IMG/VR virus record: IMGVR_UViG_3300036792_000088
Coordinates: 1-29,445 of that record
Source of the DNA: a virus
Reading direction: 5' to 3' (one strand)
Length of the DNA stretch: 29,445 bases
Made by a program: the position numbers and the translations under genes
Notes under the pieces: generated by a model
What the model was told of the DNA's origin: nothing
The model's input: only the letters and a program-made list of their open reading frames with translations
Database searches by the model: none
In this document: piece after piece, positions 6,461 through 12,390 of the stretch
How positions within the stretch are numbered: the first letter of the stretch is position 1
Layout: each line of letters starts with the position of its first letter

Positions 6461-7541
6461 CGGGTACGGCCGGGACGGGGTGGGCATCGCCCGGGCGCTG
6501 GTGCGCTGGGGGGCAGACGTCTACCTGGAGCCCAGCTACGTCTCGCCGCCGTTGCCCAAGGACGTGGCGCTGCTGCTGACCAAGCACCTCAAGGCACCGT
6601 TCGACCTGATCATCCAGCACAGCGACCCGGACAACCTGGGCATCTCCGACATCGCCGCGCAGTGCAGTGAGGTCCGGGTCGGCTGGAGCATGTGGGAGTT
6701 CAGCGACGCCAAGCCGCTGGCCAGCCGGATCTCCACGTTCAAGCGGCGCCTCAAGCACTTTGACCTCATGCTGATGTACGACAGCGTGTCACTGGAGGCG
6801 TGGCAGCAGTACGGACCCAAGCGGCTGGCCTGGGCGGTCCTGCAGGGCGGGTACGAGGCGGCCGAGTGGAAGTACTACGGCGAGCGCGACTGGTTCGAGG
6901 ACCGGTTCATGTTCATCATGCACGGGCAGCTGCACAACCGGAAGTCGCCGTACGTCACCATCCAGGCGTTCAACGAGCTGAAGCACGAGCACCCCAAGGA
7001 CTTCGAGCCCGCCCGGCTGGGACTGCACACCACGATCGGTGACCCGCTGGTGGTCTTCGGGCAGATGATCCCGGGGATGAAGGTCTGGCACGAGATGTGG
7101 GAGAAGTCGGTGCTGGAGGAGTTCTACCACGCCGCCCACGTGCTGGTCGCGCCCAGCCGCGGCGAGGGCAAGAACCTGCCAGCGCTGGAGATGCTGACCA
7201 CCGGCGGTGCGGTGGCGGCCACCAACTGGGGCGGGCACACGCAGTGGATCAACCCGCAGTACGCCTACCCGCTCGACTACACCCTGACCCCGACCGACCC
7301 GAATCACCCGGACGGCGCCCACGATGCGAAGGTGTCGGTCCAGACGGTCAAGGACATGATGTGGCACACCTTCAACAACCGCGAAGAGGTCAAGTGCAAG
7401 GCTGAGATCGGGGCGGAGACCATCCCCAAGATGTGCGACTGGTCGGTGGTGATCGAGCGGTTCTTCGACCGGGTGCGGGACAACGTGCCGGACAAGGGCG
7501 AGAAGCTGTGGATCAAGGCCCAGCAGTGCCGGAAGGAATGA
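6423..7541 (+). CDS. Glycosyltransferase, GT-B fold (family 4-like)
   Basis: A 372-residue enzyme that should move a sugar from a nucleotide donor to an acceptor. GTG 6423 is chosen because the protein then opens with MKVLLRSPINSYSGYG, the first strand and Gly loop of the N-terminal Rossmann domain, with GAGGAG upstream. The C-terminal domain carries the E-x7-E signature of retaining GT-B enzymes (E248 and E256 in SRGEGKNLPALEMLTTGG), then ATNWGGHTQWINP for donor binding. The end (MCDWSVVIERFFDRV) is typical of the family. Sited among virion genes, it may decorate capsid or tail protein, or a host surface polymer; the acceptor cannot be read from sequence. Its stop lies inside promoter element copy 1. 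Confidence 0.85.
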   Translation: MKVLLRSPINSYSGYGRDGVGIARALVRWGADVYLEPSYVSPPLPKDVALLLTKHLKAPFDLIIQHSDPDNLGISDIAAQCSEVRVGWSMWEFSDAKPLASRISTFKRRLKHFDLMLMYDSVSLEAWQQYGPKRLAWAVLQGGYEAAEWKYYGERDWFEDRFMFIMHGQLHNRKSPYVTIQAFNELKHEHPKDFEPARLGLHTTIGDPLVVFGQMIPGMKVWHEMWEKSVLEEFYHAAHVLVAPSRGEGKNLPALEMLTTGGAVAATNWGGHTQWINPQYAYPLDYTLTPTDPNHPDGAHDAKVSVQTVKDMMWHTFNNREEVKCKAEIGAETIPKMCDWSVVIERFFDRVRDNVPDKGEKLWIKAQQCRKE

Positions 7542-7570
7542 TTGACGACCGTCAGGCGTTACACTATATG
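7536..7570 (+). promoter_or_regulatory. Promoter-like element, copy 1
   Basis: A 35-bp element starting GAATGATTGAC and ending GTTACACTATATG. TTGACG and TATATG are spaced by 17 bases; a second candidate -10, TACACT, lies inside. It overlaps the stop of the glycosyltransferase and precedes a non-protein-coding stretch closed by a terminator. Confidence 0.7.
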
Positions 7571-7591
7571 TAAGGGTAGTCCGGAGGGGAG

Positions 7592-7642
7592 GTGATCGCC
7601 AGGGGAATGCCTCAGCGCGGCGGCAGCGATAGGAGCGCCTGA
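7592..7642 (+). CDS. Possible 16-residue leader peptide
   Basis: A very short frame, GTG 7592 with GGAGGGG just upstream, encoding a peptide that begins MIARGMPQRGG and ends in SDRSA. ATG 7607 is an alternative start in frame. It ends in a TGATG overlap with the next short frame. The small size means chance cannot be excluded; support is the ribosome site, the overlap and the promoter in front. Confidence 0.3.
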   Translation: MIARGMPQRGGSDRSA

Positions 7643-7695
7643 TGAAACTGCAGGTACGCGACAGCAGTAAGGCTCTGATCAGCGTAATGGTTTGA
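7642..7695 (+). CDS. Possible 17-residue peptide
   Basis: Short frame MKLQVRDSSKALISVMV, with AGGAG 7 bases before the ATG and TGATG coupling to the preceding short frame. No family can be assigned. It sits between promoter element copy 1 and a strong terminator, so it could be the translated part of a small regulatory transcript. Confidence 0.35.
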   Translation: MKLQVRDSSKALISVMV

Positions 7696-7757
7696 ACCGC
7701 CCAACCTGAGGCAGGCGACAGTCCACGTCCTGGCAACAGGACCACTGGCGGCACGGA

Positions 7758-7791
7758 AGCGTCTTGGCCCACCTGGGCCGGGGCGCTTTTT
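7758..7791 (+). terminator. Intrinsic terminator
   Basis: A 14-bp stem from AGCGTCTTGGCCCA against TGGGCCGGGGCGCT (three G-U pairs in RNA), with a tiny loop, followed by a run of five T. It separates the candidate small transcript from promoter element copy 2. Confidence 0.85.
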
Positions 7792-7804
7792 CCGTCCCAG
7801 CTGG

Positions 7805-7839
7805 GAATGATTAACAGTCGTCTATGGTTATAGTAAGTG
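7805..7839 (+). promoter_or_regulatory. Promoter-like element, copy 2
   Basis: Begins GAATGATTAAC and ends GTTATAGTAAGTG, 35 bp, in the gap just after a terminator and 50 bases before the DUF932 start. TTAACA and TAAGTG are 17 bases apart. It is the most diverged of the four copies in its centre. Confidence 0.7.
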
Positions 7840-7846
7840 TAAGCAG

Positions 7847-7881
7847 CTGGACAGGAAGTCCGGCGGAGTCAGCAGGTGGGG
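7847..7881 (+). promoter_or_regulatory. Hairpin leader and ribosome site of the DUF932 gene
   Basis: CTGGAC and GTCCGG pair around an AGGAA loop (7847-7863), followed by GGTGGGG at 7875-7881 and GTG at 7890. The same arrangement follows promoter copies 3 and 4. Confidence 0.5.
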
Positions 7882-7889
7882 AGAACCTA

Positions 7890-9176
7890 GTGACTGCACC
7901 AGTAATCGACCGCAACGAGGCGTTCGCGGCAGAGCGGGCCAGCCAGATCGCGGCCATCCAGAACTTCAACTCGACCATCCCGGACCGGGCCGCCGCGGCC
8001 AGGGAAGCGGCCGACAAGTACCGCGCCGACTTCGCCCAGCGGGTCGCGGACGGCAAGGTCAGGGACAACGGCAACGGCACCTACACGGTGACCGACCCCG
8101 GTTCCTGGGACAACGGCGAGACCCTGCGGATGCGGACCCCGCGCGGCTTCGAGCTAGAGCAGCCCATGGCGCTGCCGGAGTCGAACCTGGACGAGACGAC
8201 CGGCAAGGTCGCCCTCTACTCCATGCAGGACGAGTGGCACGGTCTCGGCAACATCGTCCCCGAGGGTGTCAGCGACCTGGACGAGGTGCTGCGACTGGGC
8301 GGCATCGACTTCGAGGTCGTGCAGGTGCCGACCCTGTACACCAACCCGGTGACCGGCAAGGTGGAAGAGGTGCCGGGCACGTTCACCACCGCCCGGGCCG
8401 ACACCGGGGCCGCGCTGAGCAAGAACGGGCAGTCGGTTGGCAAGGTCTACCGGGCCATCCAGAACCGCCAGATGGGCGCGTTCCTGCAGGACCTGGTGGT
8501 CCGGTACGACGTCAGGTTCCTGAGCGCGGGCGCCACCTACGGCGGCAGCCACGTGTTCATCGGGATGAAACTGCCCGAGGATATTGTCCTGGACCTGGGC
8601 GACGGGGTGGAAGACATCATCGAGCCCAAGCTGTACTTCCTCGGCAACCACGACGGGACCGCGCGCAACACGATCACCGTCGCCCCGTGGCGGGTCGCCT
8701 GCGGCAACACCGAGCGCTTCAGCATGCGCGACGCGGTGGCCAAGTGGGGCGTGTCCCACACCACCAACGCCATGAGCGACGCCAACGTCAAGGAAGCCCG
8801 GCGCACCCTGGGACTCACGGTCAAGTACTTCACCGAGTTCAAGGGCGAGGAGGAGGCACTGGCCCGGACCAACCTGGCCATCGCCGAGTTCGAGGCCGTG
8901 ATCGGTGACCTGTGGGAGAAGCCCGCCAAGGACGCCAGCAAGCGCGCCCAGGACAACTGGAGCGAGCGGACTGGAACCCTGGTGGACATGTGGGGCGAGC
9001 AGGTCTCCTCGACCGGCAAGACCGCATACAGCGCCGAGCGGGTGTTCACCGACTGGACCGACCACGTGGCCTTCACCGGCCGCGGCAAGGCAGCCCGGGC
9101 CACCGCCCTGATCGAGGGCACGGACGACCAGCTGAAGAACAAGGTCCACAAGCGGCTGATGCAGACCGTCAAGTAA
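7890..9176 (+). CDS. DUF932 / phage-plasmid-like protein
   Basis: A 428-residue protein of the DUF932 (phage/plasmid-like TIGR03299) group. Recognisable parts are the W-x-GLG segment (QDEWHGLGNIVPEG), ALSKNGQSVGKVYRAIQNRQ, GSHVFIGMKLPEDI and, centrally, NTITVAPWRVACGNT, which is the family's most constant 'RVVCxNT' site; a helical Arg/Glu-rich C-terminus follows. GTG 7890 is preferred because GGTGGGGA stands 8 bases upstream; the ATG at 7824 lies within the promoter element itself. The family is widespread in phages and plasmids of actinobacteria, but its biochemical role is not established. It has its own promoter and terminator and so forms a single-gene transcript. Confidence 0.85.
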   Translation: MTAPVIDRNEAFAAERASQIAAIQNFNSTIPDRAAAAREAADKYRADFAQRVADGKVRDNGNGTYTVTDPGSWDNGETLRMRTPRGFELEQPMALPESNLDETTGKVALYSMQDEWHGLGNIVPEGVSDLDEVLRLGGIDFEVVQVPTLYTNPVTGKVEEVPGTFTTARADTGAALSKNGQSVGKVYRAIQNRQMGAFLQDLVVRYDVRFLSAGATYGGSHVFIGMKLPEDIVLDLGDGVEDIIEPKLYFLGNHDGTARNTITVAPWRVACGNTERFSMRDAVAKWGVSHTTNAMSDANVKEARRTLGLTVKYFTEFKGEEEALARTNLAIAEFEAVIGDLWEKPAKDASKRAQDNWSERTGTLVDMWGEQVSSTGKTAYSAERVFTDWTDHVAFTGRGKAARATALIEGTDDQLKNKVHKRLMQTVK

Positions 9177-9206
9177 GATCGGGAGCGCTTAGCAGGCGCT
9201 GCTCAG

Positions 9207-9239
9207 GGAACCCCCGGAGAGATCCGGGGGTTCCTTTTT
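9207..9239 (+). terminator. Intrinsic terminator after the DUF932 gene
   Basis: A perfect 12-bp stem (GGAACCCCCGGA with TCCGGGGGTTCC) around a GAGA tetraloop, then five T. It is the strongest terminator in the window. Confidence 0.95.
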
Positions 9240-9242
9240 GTC

Positions 9243-9257
9243 GATATACAGGGCATG
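9243..9257 (+). promoter_or_regulatory. Start-abutting motif copy 4 (GATATACAGGGC-ATG)
   Basis: GATATACAGGGC at 9243-9254 runs directly into the ATG at 9255 and stands 4 bases after a terminator's T-run. A new transcript must begin around here for the downstream gene to be read, which favours a promoter or leaderless-start role. Confidence 0.55.
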
Positions 9258-9482
9258 GAGACGGTGCTGGAGTACCGCTGCCCGCTGGGGGCCCGGCGGC
9301 TGTTCATGATCATGCGCCGCCGCGGAGAGCAGCCCAGCTACATCCACCCGGACAACCTGATCGAGTTCTCATGCTACGACTGCCGTCACCGCCTGGCACA
9401 GCAGGAGAGCCGCCGGGTACGGCGCGTTCTGCACCGGTATGACCTTGCAGGCACCCTTATCGAGACGCTAGTCGTGGAGTGA
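9255..9482 (+). CDS. Small Cys-containing protein
   Basis: A 75-residue protein. The opening EYRCPLGARRLFMIMRR and the later LIEFSCYDCRHRLAQQE form a single Cys plus C-x2-C layout, typical of a small actinobacteriophage/actinobacterial protein with a 'RCP-G-RLL ... IE-.C-DC' pattern, possibly a zinc knuckle. A basic helix follows. The start is fixed by the abutting motif; no Shine-Dalgarno is present. Role unknown. Confidence 0.65.
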   Translation: METVLEYRCPLGARRLFMIMRRRGEQPSYIHPDNLIEFSCYDCRHRLAQQESRRVRRVLHRYDLAGTLIETLVVE

Positions 9483-9486
9483 TTCC

Positions 9487-10101
9487 ATGCAGCAGCACCT
9501 GGCAGTTAAGATGGCCACATCCGCGTACCATGGCGCCGCCATGACGGGCCGGGCGTGGCGAGATCAGGCCCGCTGCTCCAAGGAAGGTGTCCCGCTGAGC
9601 AAGATGTTCGCCGAGGGAGCGGACGCCCAGCGGAAAGTTGCCCGGGCGGTCTGCCCGTACTGCCCGGCCAAGGTGGACTGCCTGGTCGAGGCGCTGGCCA
9701 TGCCGTACATGCCGGACGGGGTGTGGGGCGGCACGACCTTCCAGGAGCGGGCGCGGATGGTATCCCGGGCGCTGCGCGGCCGGTGCCGCAACTGCGGCGA
9801 CCGGGTGGCCAGCGATCAGCGGTACTGCGTGGTCTGTGAGAAGGCCGCCTCGTGGAGATCCTTAGGCACTGCGGCAGTTGTGGTGGAAGTCTGCGCGCTG
9901 ACAACAGGTCTGGGTACTGCCAGCGCACTGAAGCATGTGTGGCGCGTTACAACGAGTGGTACAAGCGCCGGCCTCCCATCACTCGCACCTACGACTCCCC
10001 CAACAGGGAGCGGATGCGAGAGTTCAGGGCGCGGTTGTCCCGTTCGTGGTGGGATTTGCAGGATGGCATGTGTGCATGGCCGTTGTGCGGCAAGCCGCTG
10101 A
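9487..10101 (+). CDS. WhiB-family iron-sulfur regulator with added zinc ribbon
   Basis: WhiB proteins hold a [4Fe-4S] cluster through four Cys and modulate transcription with the main sigma factor; phages use them against host whiB genes. Here the four Cys are C30, C56, C59 and C65 (ARCSKEG..., then AVCPYCPAKVDC), followed by the GVWGG turn (78-82) and TTFQERARM. Residues 100-117 add a second metal site (CRNCG and CVVC). GGAG stands before ATG 9487; ATG 9541 is an alternative. Odd end: after about residue 123 the frame runs 250 bases into the endonuclease gene without a stop, and that tail reads like a shadow. The functional protein may end near 9850 by recoding, or the tail may be real. Confidence 0.8.
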   Translation: MQQHLAVKMATSAYHGAAMTGRAWRDQARCSKEGVPLSKMFAEGADAQRKVARAVCPYCPAKVDCLVEALAMPYMPDGVWGGTTFQERARMVSRALRGRCRNCGDRVASDQRYCVVCEKAASWRSLGTAAVVVEVCALTTGLGTASALKHVWRVTTSGTSAGLPSLAPTTPPTGSGCESSGRGCPVRGGICRMACVHGRCAASR

Positions 10102-10307
10102 CGGAAGGGCGAACGTCGCTGGATCACAACCACCGCGGCGGCATGATGCCCAGGCTAGATCTCTACCGGGGCAGGGACGCTATCCGGGGGCTGGTTCACC
10201 CGCGGTGTAACGGCGTCATAGCGGCGCTGGAGTCGATCCTGCCATCGGAGCACGTGGCGGTTAGTGCAGAGATTGCCAGCTACCTGGCACGGGGACGGGG
10301 TGCGTGA
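9852..10307 (+). CDS. Endonuclease VII-like HNH nuclease
   Basis: A 151-residue protein of the recombination-endonuclease VII group, which cuts branched DNA or nicks near packaging junctions. Motifs: a zinc pair C74 and C79 (MCAWPLCGKPL), the catalytic LDHNH at 90-94, and RGLVHPRCNGVIAALE at 112-127, where the usual first Cys of the second zinc pair is a His (H116). An N-terminal extra knuckle (CGSCGG, then C23 and C29) is present. GTG 9852 has GAGAAGG at a suitable distance but sits well inside the WhiB frame. Its position next to WhiB rather than terminase is unusual. It ends in TGATG overlap. Confidence 0.8.
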   Translation: MEILRHCGSCGGSLRADNRSGYCQRTEACVARYNEWYKRRPPITRTYDSPNRERMREFRARLSRSWWDLQDGMCAWPLCGKPLTEGRTSLDHNHRGGMMPRLDLYRGRDAIRGLVHPRCNGVIAALESILPSEHVAVSAEIASYLARGRGA

Positions 10308-10474
10308 TGGAGTCCTATTGCCACAACTGCCACCAGTGGAGCGACCTGGCCGACCGGGTGCACTGCGGCTGGTGCCTGGACTTCTTCCGTAAGCACGGCC
10401 GGATGTCGGTCCCGGCTGATGCGGAGGAGAAGACGGTCATCCAGCGGCTGTACGATCAGCTGGCTGCCAAGTGA
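10307..10474 (+). CDS. Small zinc-ribbon protein
   Basis: A 55-residue protein beginning MESYCHNCHQWSD. Two C-x2-C knuckles (CHNC and CGWC, about 15 residues apart) form a compact zinc ribbon, followed by a polar helix. ATG overlaps the endonuclease stop. Such mini-ribbons are common orphan genes in actinobacteriophages; no function is known. Confidence 0.6.
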   Translation: MESYCHNCHQWSDLADRVHCGWCLDFFRKHGRMSVPADAEEKTVIQRLYDQLAAK

Positions 10475-10842
10475 CGCACGGCGCGTATGCCCCCGAGGGC
10501 ATGGAGTGGACCCTGGTCGACGGCAGCAAGGACCACCACCGGGTGTGGCTGTGGCGGCTCAAGCCGGGCAACGTGCGGCGCACGCGCATCCTGGTGGGCG
10601 AGGTCCGGCGCTACCGCCTGGAGGGCCGCCTAACCCGCTGGTGGCGGACCTTCCCCGAGGGCGTGCTTGAGTACCCCGAGGTCTTCGAGAACCACTTCCT
10701 GGCGATGGACTACCTGAAGAACCGGTGGGAGACGCGCAGCGCGCTGCCGGAGATCGTCCGCCCGGTGCCGCGGTCGGCTGACGACGATGCTGGCTGGGAC
10801 GCATTCTTCGGAATGATTGACAGCCGTAAAGCGTTACACTAA
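10471..10842 (+). CDS. Arg/Trp-rich protein of unknown function
   Basis: A 123-residue protein starting at GTG in a GTGA overlap. It is rich in Trp and Arg (HHRVWLWRLKPGNVRRTRI, RLTRWWRTFPEG) and has an acidic end. No family recognised. Its last eleven codons are written inside promoter element copy 3 (read here as FGMIDSRKALH), so protein end and promoter share the same bases. Confidence 0.6.
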   Translation: MTHGAYAPEGMEWTLVDGSKDHHRVWLWRLKPGNVRRTRILVGEVRRYRLEGRLTRWWRTFPEGVLEYPEVFENHFLAMDYLKNRWETRSALPEIVRPVPRSADDDAGWDAFFGMIDSRKALH

Positions 10843-10845
10843 GTG
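10811..10845 (+). promoter_or_regulatory. Promoter-like element, copy 3
   Basis: Begins GAATGATTGAC and ends GTTACACTAAGTG; TTGACA and TAAGTG are 17 bases apart. It overlaps the 3' end of the preceding gene and precedes a four-gene string of small proteins. Confidence 0.75.
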
Positions 10846-10848
10846 GAG

Positions 10849-10874
10849 GGGCCGGAAGGACCGGCCCGGTGGGG
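10849..10874 (+). promoter_or_regulatory. Hairpin leader and ribosome site
   Basis: GGGCCGG and CCGGCCC form a perfect 7-bp stem with loop AAGGA (10849-10867), directly followed by GGTGGGG (10868-10874). The spacing argues for TTG 10881 as the start, as in copy 4. Confidence 0.5.
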
Positions 10875-10880
10875 ATCGAC

Positions 10881-11150
10881 TTGGAGGCTAACAACCGGCT
10901 CAGCCCCGACGCGTACGAGCGACTGGTGCTGGAGCTGATGAACGGGCAGGCGGTCACGGACATGGCCAACGAACTGCCTGATGACATGGACGTGGAGGCG
11001 CTGGTTACCTCCGGGGTCAAGGGACGCCACAACGCAGGCTTCGCCGCGGTGGCCAACGCCATGTACGACCTGCTCACCAACGACGGCCGGGAGCGGCCCC
11101 AGGGCGTTGTGCCCGACGCGCTGCTGCGGGTCCTGCGGGCGCGGTCATGA
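10881..11150 (+). CDS. Small acidic helical protein
   Basis: An 89-residue protein opening MEANNRLSPDAYERLVLEL. TTG 10881 was chosen because it stands 5 bases after GGTGGGGA, exactly as the ATG of the gene after copy 4; GTG 10869 lies in the ribosome site itself. Predicted mostly helical and soluble (LPDDMDVEALVTSGVKG, then FAAVANAMYDLLTND). No family recognised. It ends in an ATGA overlap with the next gene. Confidence 0.55.
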   Translation: MEANNRLSPDAYERLVLELMNGQAVTDMANELPDDMDVEALVTSGVKGRHNAGFAAVANAMYDLLTNDGRERPQGVVPDALLRVLRARS

Positions 11151-11311
11151 CTGGGTACGACGACTACGACCCGCACTCAACCGAGAACGAGCCGGACTGG
11201 TTCGACTGGACCGGCGTCAAGCGCGTGCCTGAGTACCAGCCCGACGAGGAGCCGCCCGCCGAGTGGATCGGCTGGGCCAAGGAAGGACCGGACAATGACG
11301 ACACTCAGTAG
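11147..11311 (+). CDS. Small acidic protein
   Basis: A 54-residue protein, ATG in an ATGA overlap. The sequence is dominated by Asp, Glu, Tyr, Trp and Pro (MTGYDDYDPHSTENEPDW, then PDEEPPAEWIGWAKEG). Such small acidic phage proteins may mimic DNA or bind a basic host protein, but that is only a thought from composition. It is coupled on both sides to neighbours. Confidence 0.55.
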   Translation: MTGYDDYDPHSTENEPDWFDWTGVKRVPEYQPDEEPPAEWIGWAKEGPDNDDTQ

Positions 11312-11534
11312 CGCGTTCGCCGAGGACATCGAGGGCGCGCTGAAGTACACGCTGCAGTCCATGGAAGAGGCCGACGAGGGCACTCCCGTCGAGGAGCTAC
11401 TGAGCCTGGGCGATGGCGTCAGCCGCGTGGAGACCTTCGCGGAGGCCATGCTGATGACCAGCGACAAGGGACTGTCGGTCAAGTTCAACGACGGCTCGGA
11501 AGCGTTCATCACCATCGTGGCGACCACGCCATGA
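11295..11534 (+). CDS. Small acidic protein of unknown function
   Basis: A 79-residue protein with GGAAGGA 8 bases before its ATG, inside the end of the previous gene. Helical N-terminal half (IEGALKYTLQSMEEADEG), then a short beta pair (GLSVKFNDGSEAFITIVA). No family recognised. Part of the small-gene transcript from promoter copy 3. Confidence 0.6.
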   Translation: MTTLSSAFAEDIEGALKYTLQSMEEADEGTPVEELLSLGDGVSRVETFAEAMLMTSDKGLSVKFNDGSEAFITIVATTP

Positions 11535-11635
11535 ACTGGATGGCCGTTGTCGGCATCGCCCTGATCGTCCTGGGCGTCGCGGGGAGGTGCCTGGCATTCA
11601 TGCTCGAGCGGAAGGAGAGGGACCGCTGGGAATGA
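11531..11635 (+). CDS. Single-span membrane peptide
   Basis: A 34-residue protein: one membrane span (WMAVVGIALIVLGVAGRCLAF) followed by a charged tail (ERKERDRWE). ATG lies in an ATGA overlap. The layout is that of tiny inner-membrane peptides that modulate a host protein or membrane; no specific role can be stated. Its stop is inside promoter element copy 4. Confidence 0.55.
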   Translation: MNWMAVVGIALIVLGVAGRCLAFMLERKERDRWE

Positions 11636-11664
11636 TTGACGACTGTCAAGCGTTATACTAAGTG
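11630..11664 (+). promoter_or_regulatory. Promoter-like element, copy 4
   Basis: Begins GAATGATTGAC and ends GTTATACTAAGTG. TTGACG and TAAGTG are 17 bases apart, and TTGAC-GACT-GTCAA forms a perfect inverted repeat over the -35 region, which could be an operator. Confidence 0.75.
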
Positions 11665-11666
11665 CA

Positions 11667-11690
11667 GGGGGCAGGGAGCCCCCGGTGGGG
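11667..11690 (+). promoter_or_regulatory. Hairpin leader and ribosome site
   Basis: GGGGGC and GCCCCC form a perfect 6-bp stem with loop AGGGA (11667-11683), followed at once by GGTGGGG (11684-11690) and an ATG 6 bases later. Confidence 0.5.
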
Positions 11691-11696
11691 AGCAGG

Positions 11697-12188
11697 ATGA
11701 CCAACATGACCGCCATGGAGAAGTGGCTCACAGACGAGGGTTTTGAGCAGGAGATGGCGTACCCGGCCTACGGGTGGTCGTACCGCAAGGGCAGCGTCCG
11801 GGTGCAGTCCGAGGACGCCGGGGCGCAGTACGTGGCCATCTACGTGTTCGACCCCAAGAACCCGAGGGCGCAGCTGCTGATGTGGGAGGCCACCTTCGCC
11901 GGGGCACCCAACGAGGTGGTCCAGCAGGCCGTCACTACGGCGCGCGGTACCGTGCGGGCAGCGCTGCTGCCGACCGAGTTATGTTCACCAGCGCAGACAG
12001 GCAGTGGCGGGTCAAGCCCATCAAGCGCAACGGCGTCGACCTGCTGCGGGTCGAGCACAAGGGCGTGGAGGGCATGCCGTACCACCAGGTGGACAACAAC
12101 CGCTGCGGCCCGGTCCGGACCGGAGACGGCTGGTGGCTGGCCGAGGACGTGCGCAGCATCGGGGAGGTGGCGAAGTGGGTACCGCTGA
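11697..12188 (+). CDS. Small protein of unknown function, uncertain 3' end
   Basis: Opens MTNMTAMEKWLTDEGFEQEM and continues with a strand-rich stretch (SVRVQSEDAGAQYVAIYVFD) and a helix (EVVQQAVTTARGTVRAALL). Residues 1-95 look like good coding sequence. After 11981, where the next gene starts in another frame, this frame reads Ser/Thr/Cys/Arg-rich shadow to 12188. The natural protein may therefore be about 95 residues with a lost stop, or the long overlap is real. The start has an ideal GGTGGGG site. Confidence 0.55.
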   Translation: MTNMTAMEKWLTDEGFEQEMAYPAYGWSYRKGSVRVQSEDAGAQYVAIYVFDPKNPRAQLLMWEATFAGAPNEVVQQAVTTARGTVRAALLPTELCSPAQTGSGGSSPSSATASTCCGSSTRAWRACRTTRWTTTAAARSGPETAGGWPRTCAASGRWRSGYR

Positions 12189-12214
12189 AGGAACTGTCGG
12201 AGTCGGTTACGTGA
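11981..12214 (+). CDS. Small protein of unknown function
   Basis: A 77-residue protein from ATG 11981, opening MFTSADRQWRVKPIKRNGVD. Alternating pattern and Gly turns (LLRVEHKGVEGMPYHQVDNN, then GPVRTGDGWWLAEDV) suggest a small beta fold. No clear ribosome site is visible, and the start lies inside the previous frame, so coupled re-initiation is likely. It ends in a GTGA overlap. Confidence 0.55.
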   Translation: MFTSADRQWRVKPIKRNGVDLLRVEHKGVEGMPYHQVDNNRCGPVRTGDGWWLAEDVRSIGEVAKWVPLKELSESVT

Positions 12215-12390
12215 TCATCGTCAGTGACGGCTGGGGCGAGGGCACCGAGGTGGCCGGGGTGTTCACCGAGCAGCCCACCCGCAAGGACCTGATCAAGGCC
12301 CGGAGGCAGTTCGGTGCGCAGTACGCCCGGTGGGAGAAGTTCCCGCTGAACAAGGTCACCCGGAGCGAAGAGGACGGACGGCTGCGCTGA
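12211..12390 (+). CDS. Small protein of unknown function
   Basis: A 59-residue protein, GTG in a GTGA overlap, starting MIIVSDGWGEGTEVAGVF. Polar, with a basic helix (RKDLIKARRQFGAQYARWEK). No family recognised. Coupled to its neighbours by overlaps at both ends. Confidence 0.55.
   Translation: MIIVSDGWGEGTEVAGVFTEQPTRKDLIKARRQFGAQYARWEKFPLNKVTRSEEDGRLR

Larger units (their letters stand above)
7571..7791 (+). ncRNA. Candidate small transcript between promoter and terminator
   Basis: About 220 bases framed by promoter element copy 1 and the terminator at 7758-7791. No gene of ordinary size fits here; two overlapping peptides of 16 and 17 codons occupy 7592-7695, and the 3' part (7696-7757) shows no frame. 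I see no tRNA cloverleaf or known riboswitch. Expression is inferred only from the flanking signals. Confidence 0.35.

Noticed and set aside
7541-7800. tRNA or known riboswitch between the glycosyltransferase and DUF932 genes
   Set aside because: No cloverleaf, CCA-ready acceptor stem or recognisable riboswitch core; only the terminator and two tiny frames are supported.
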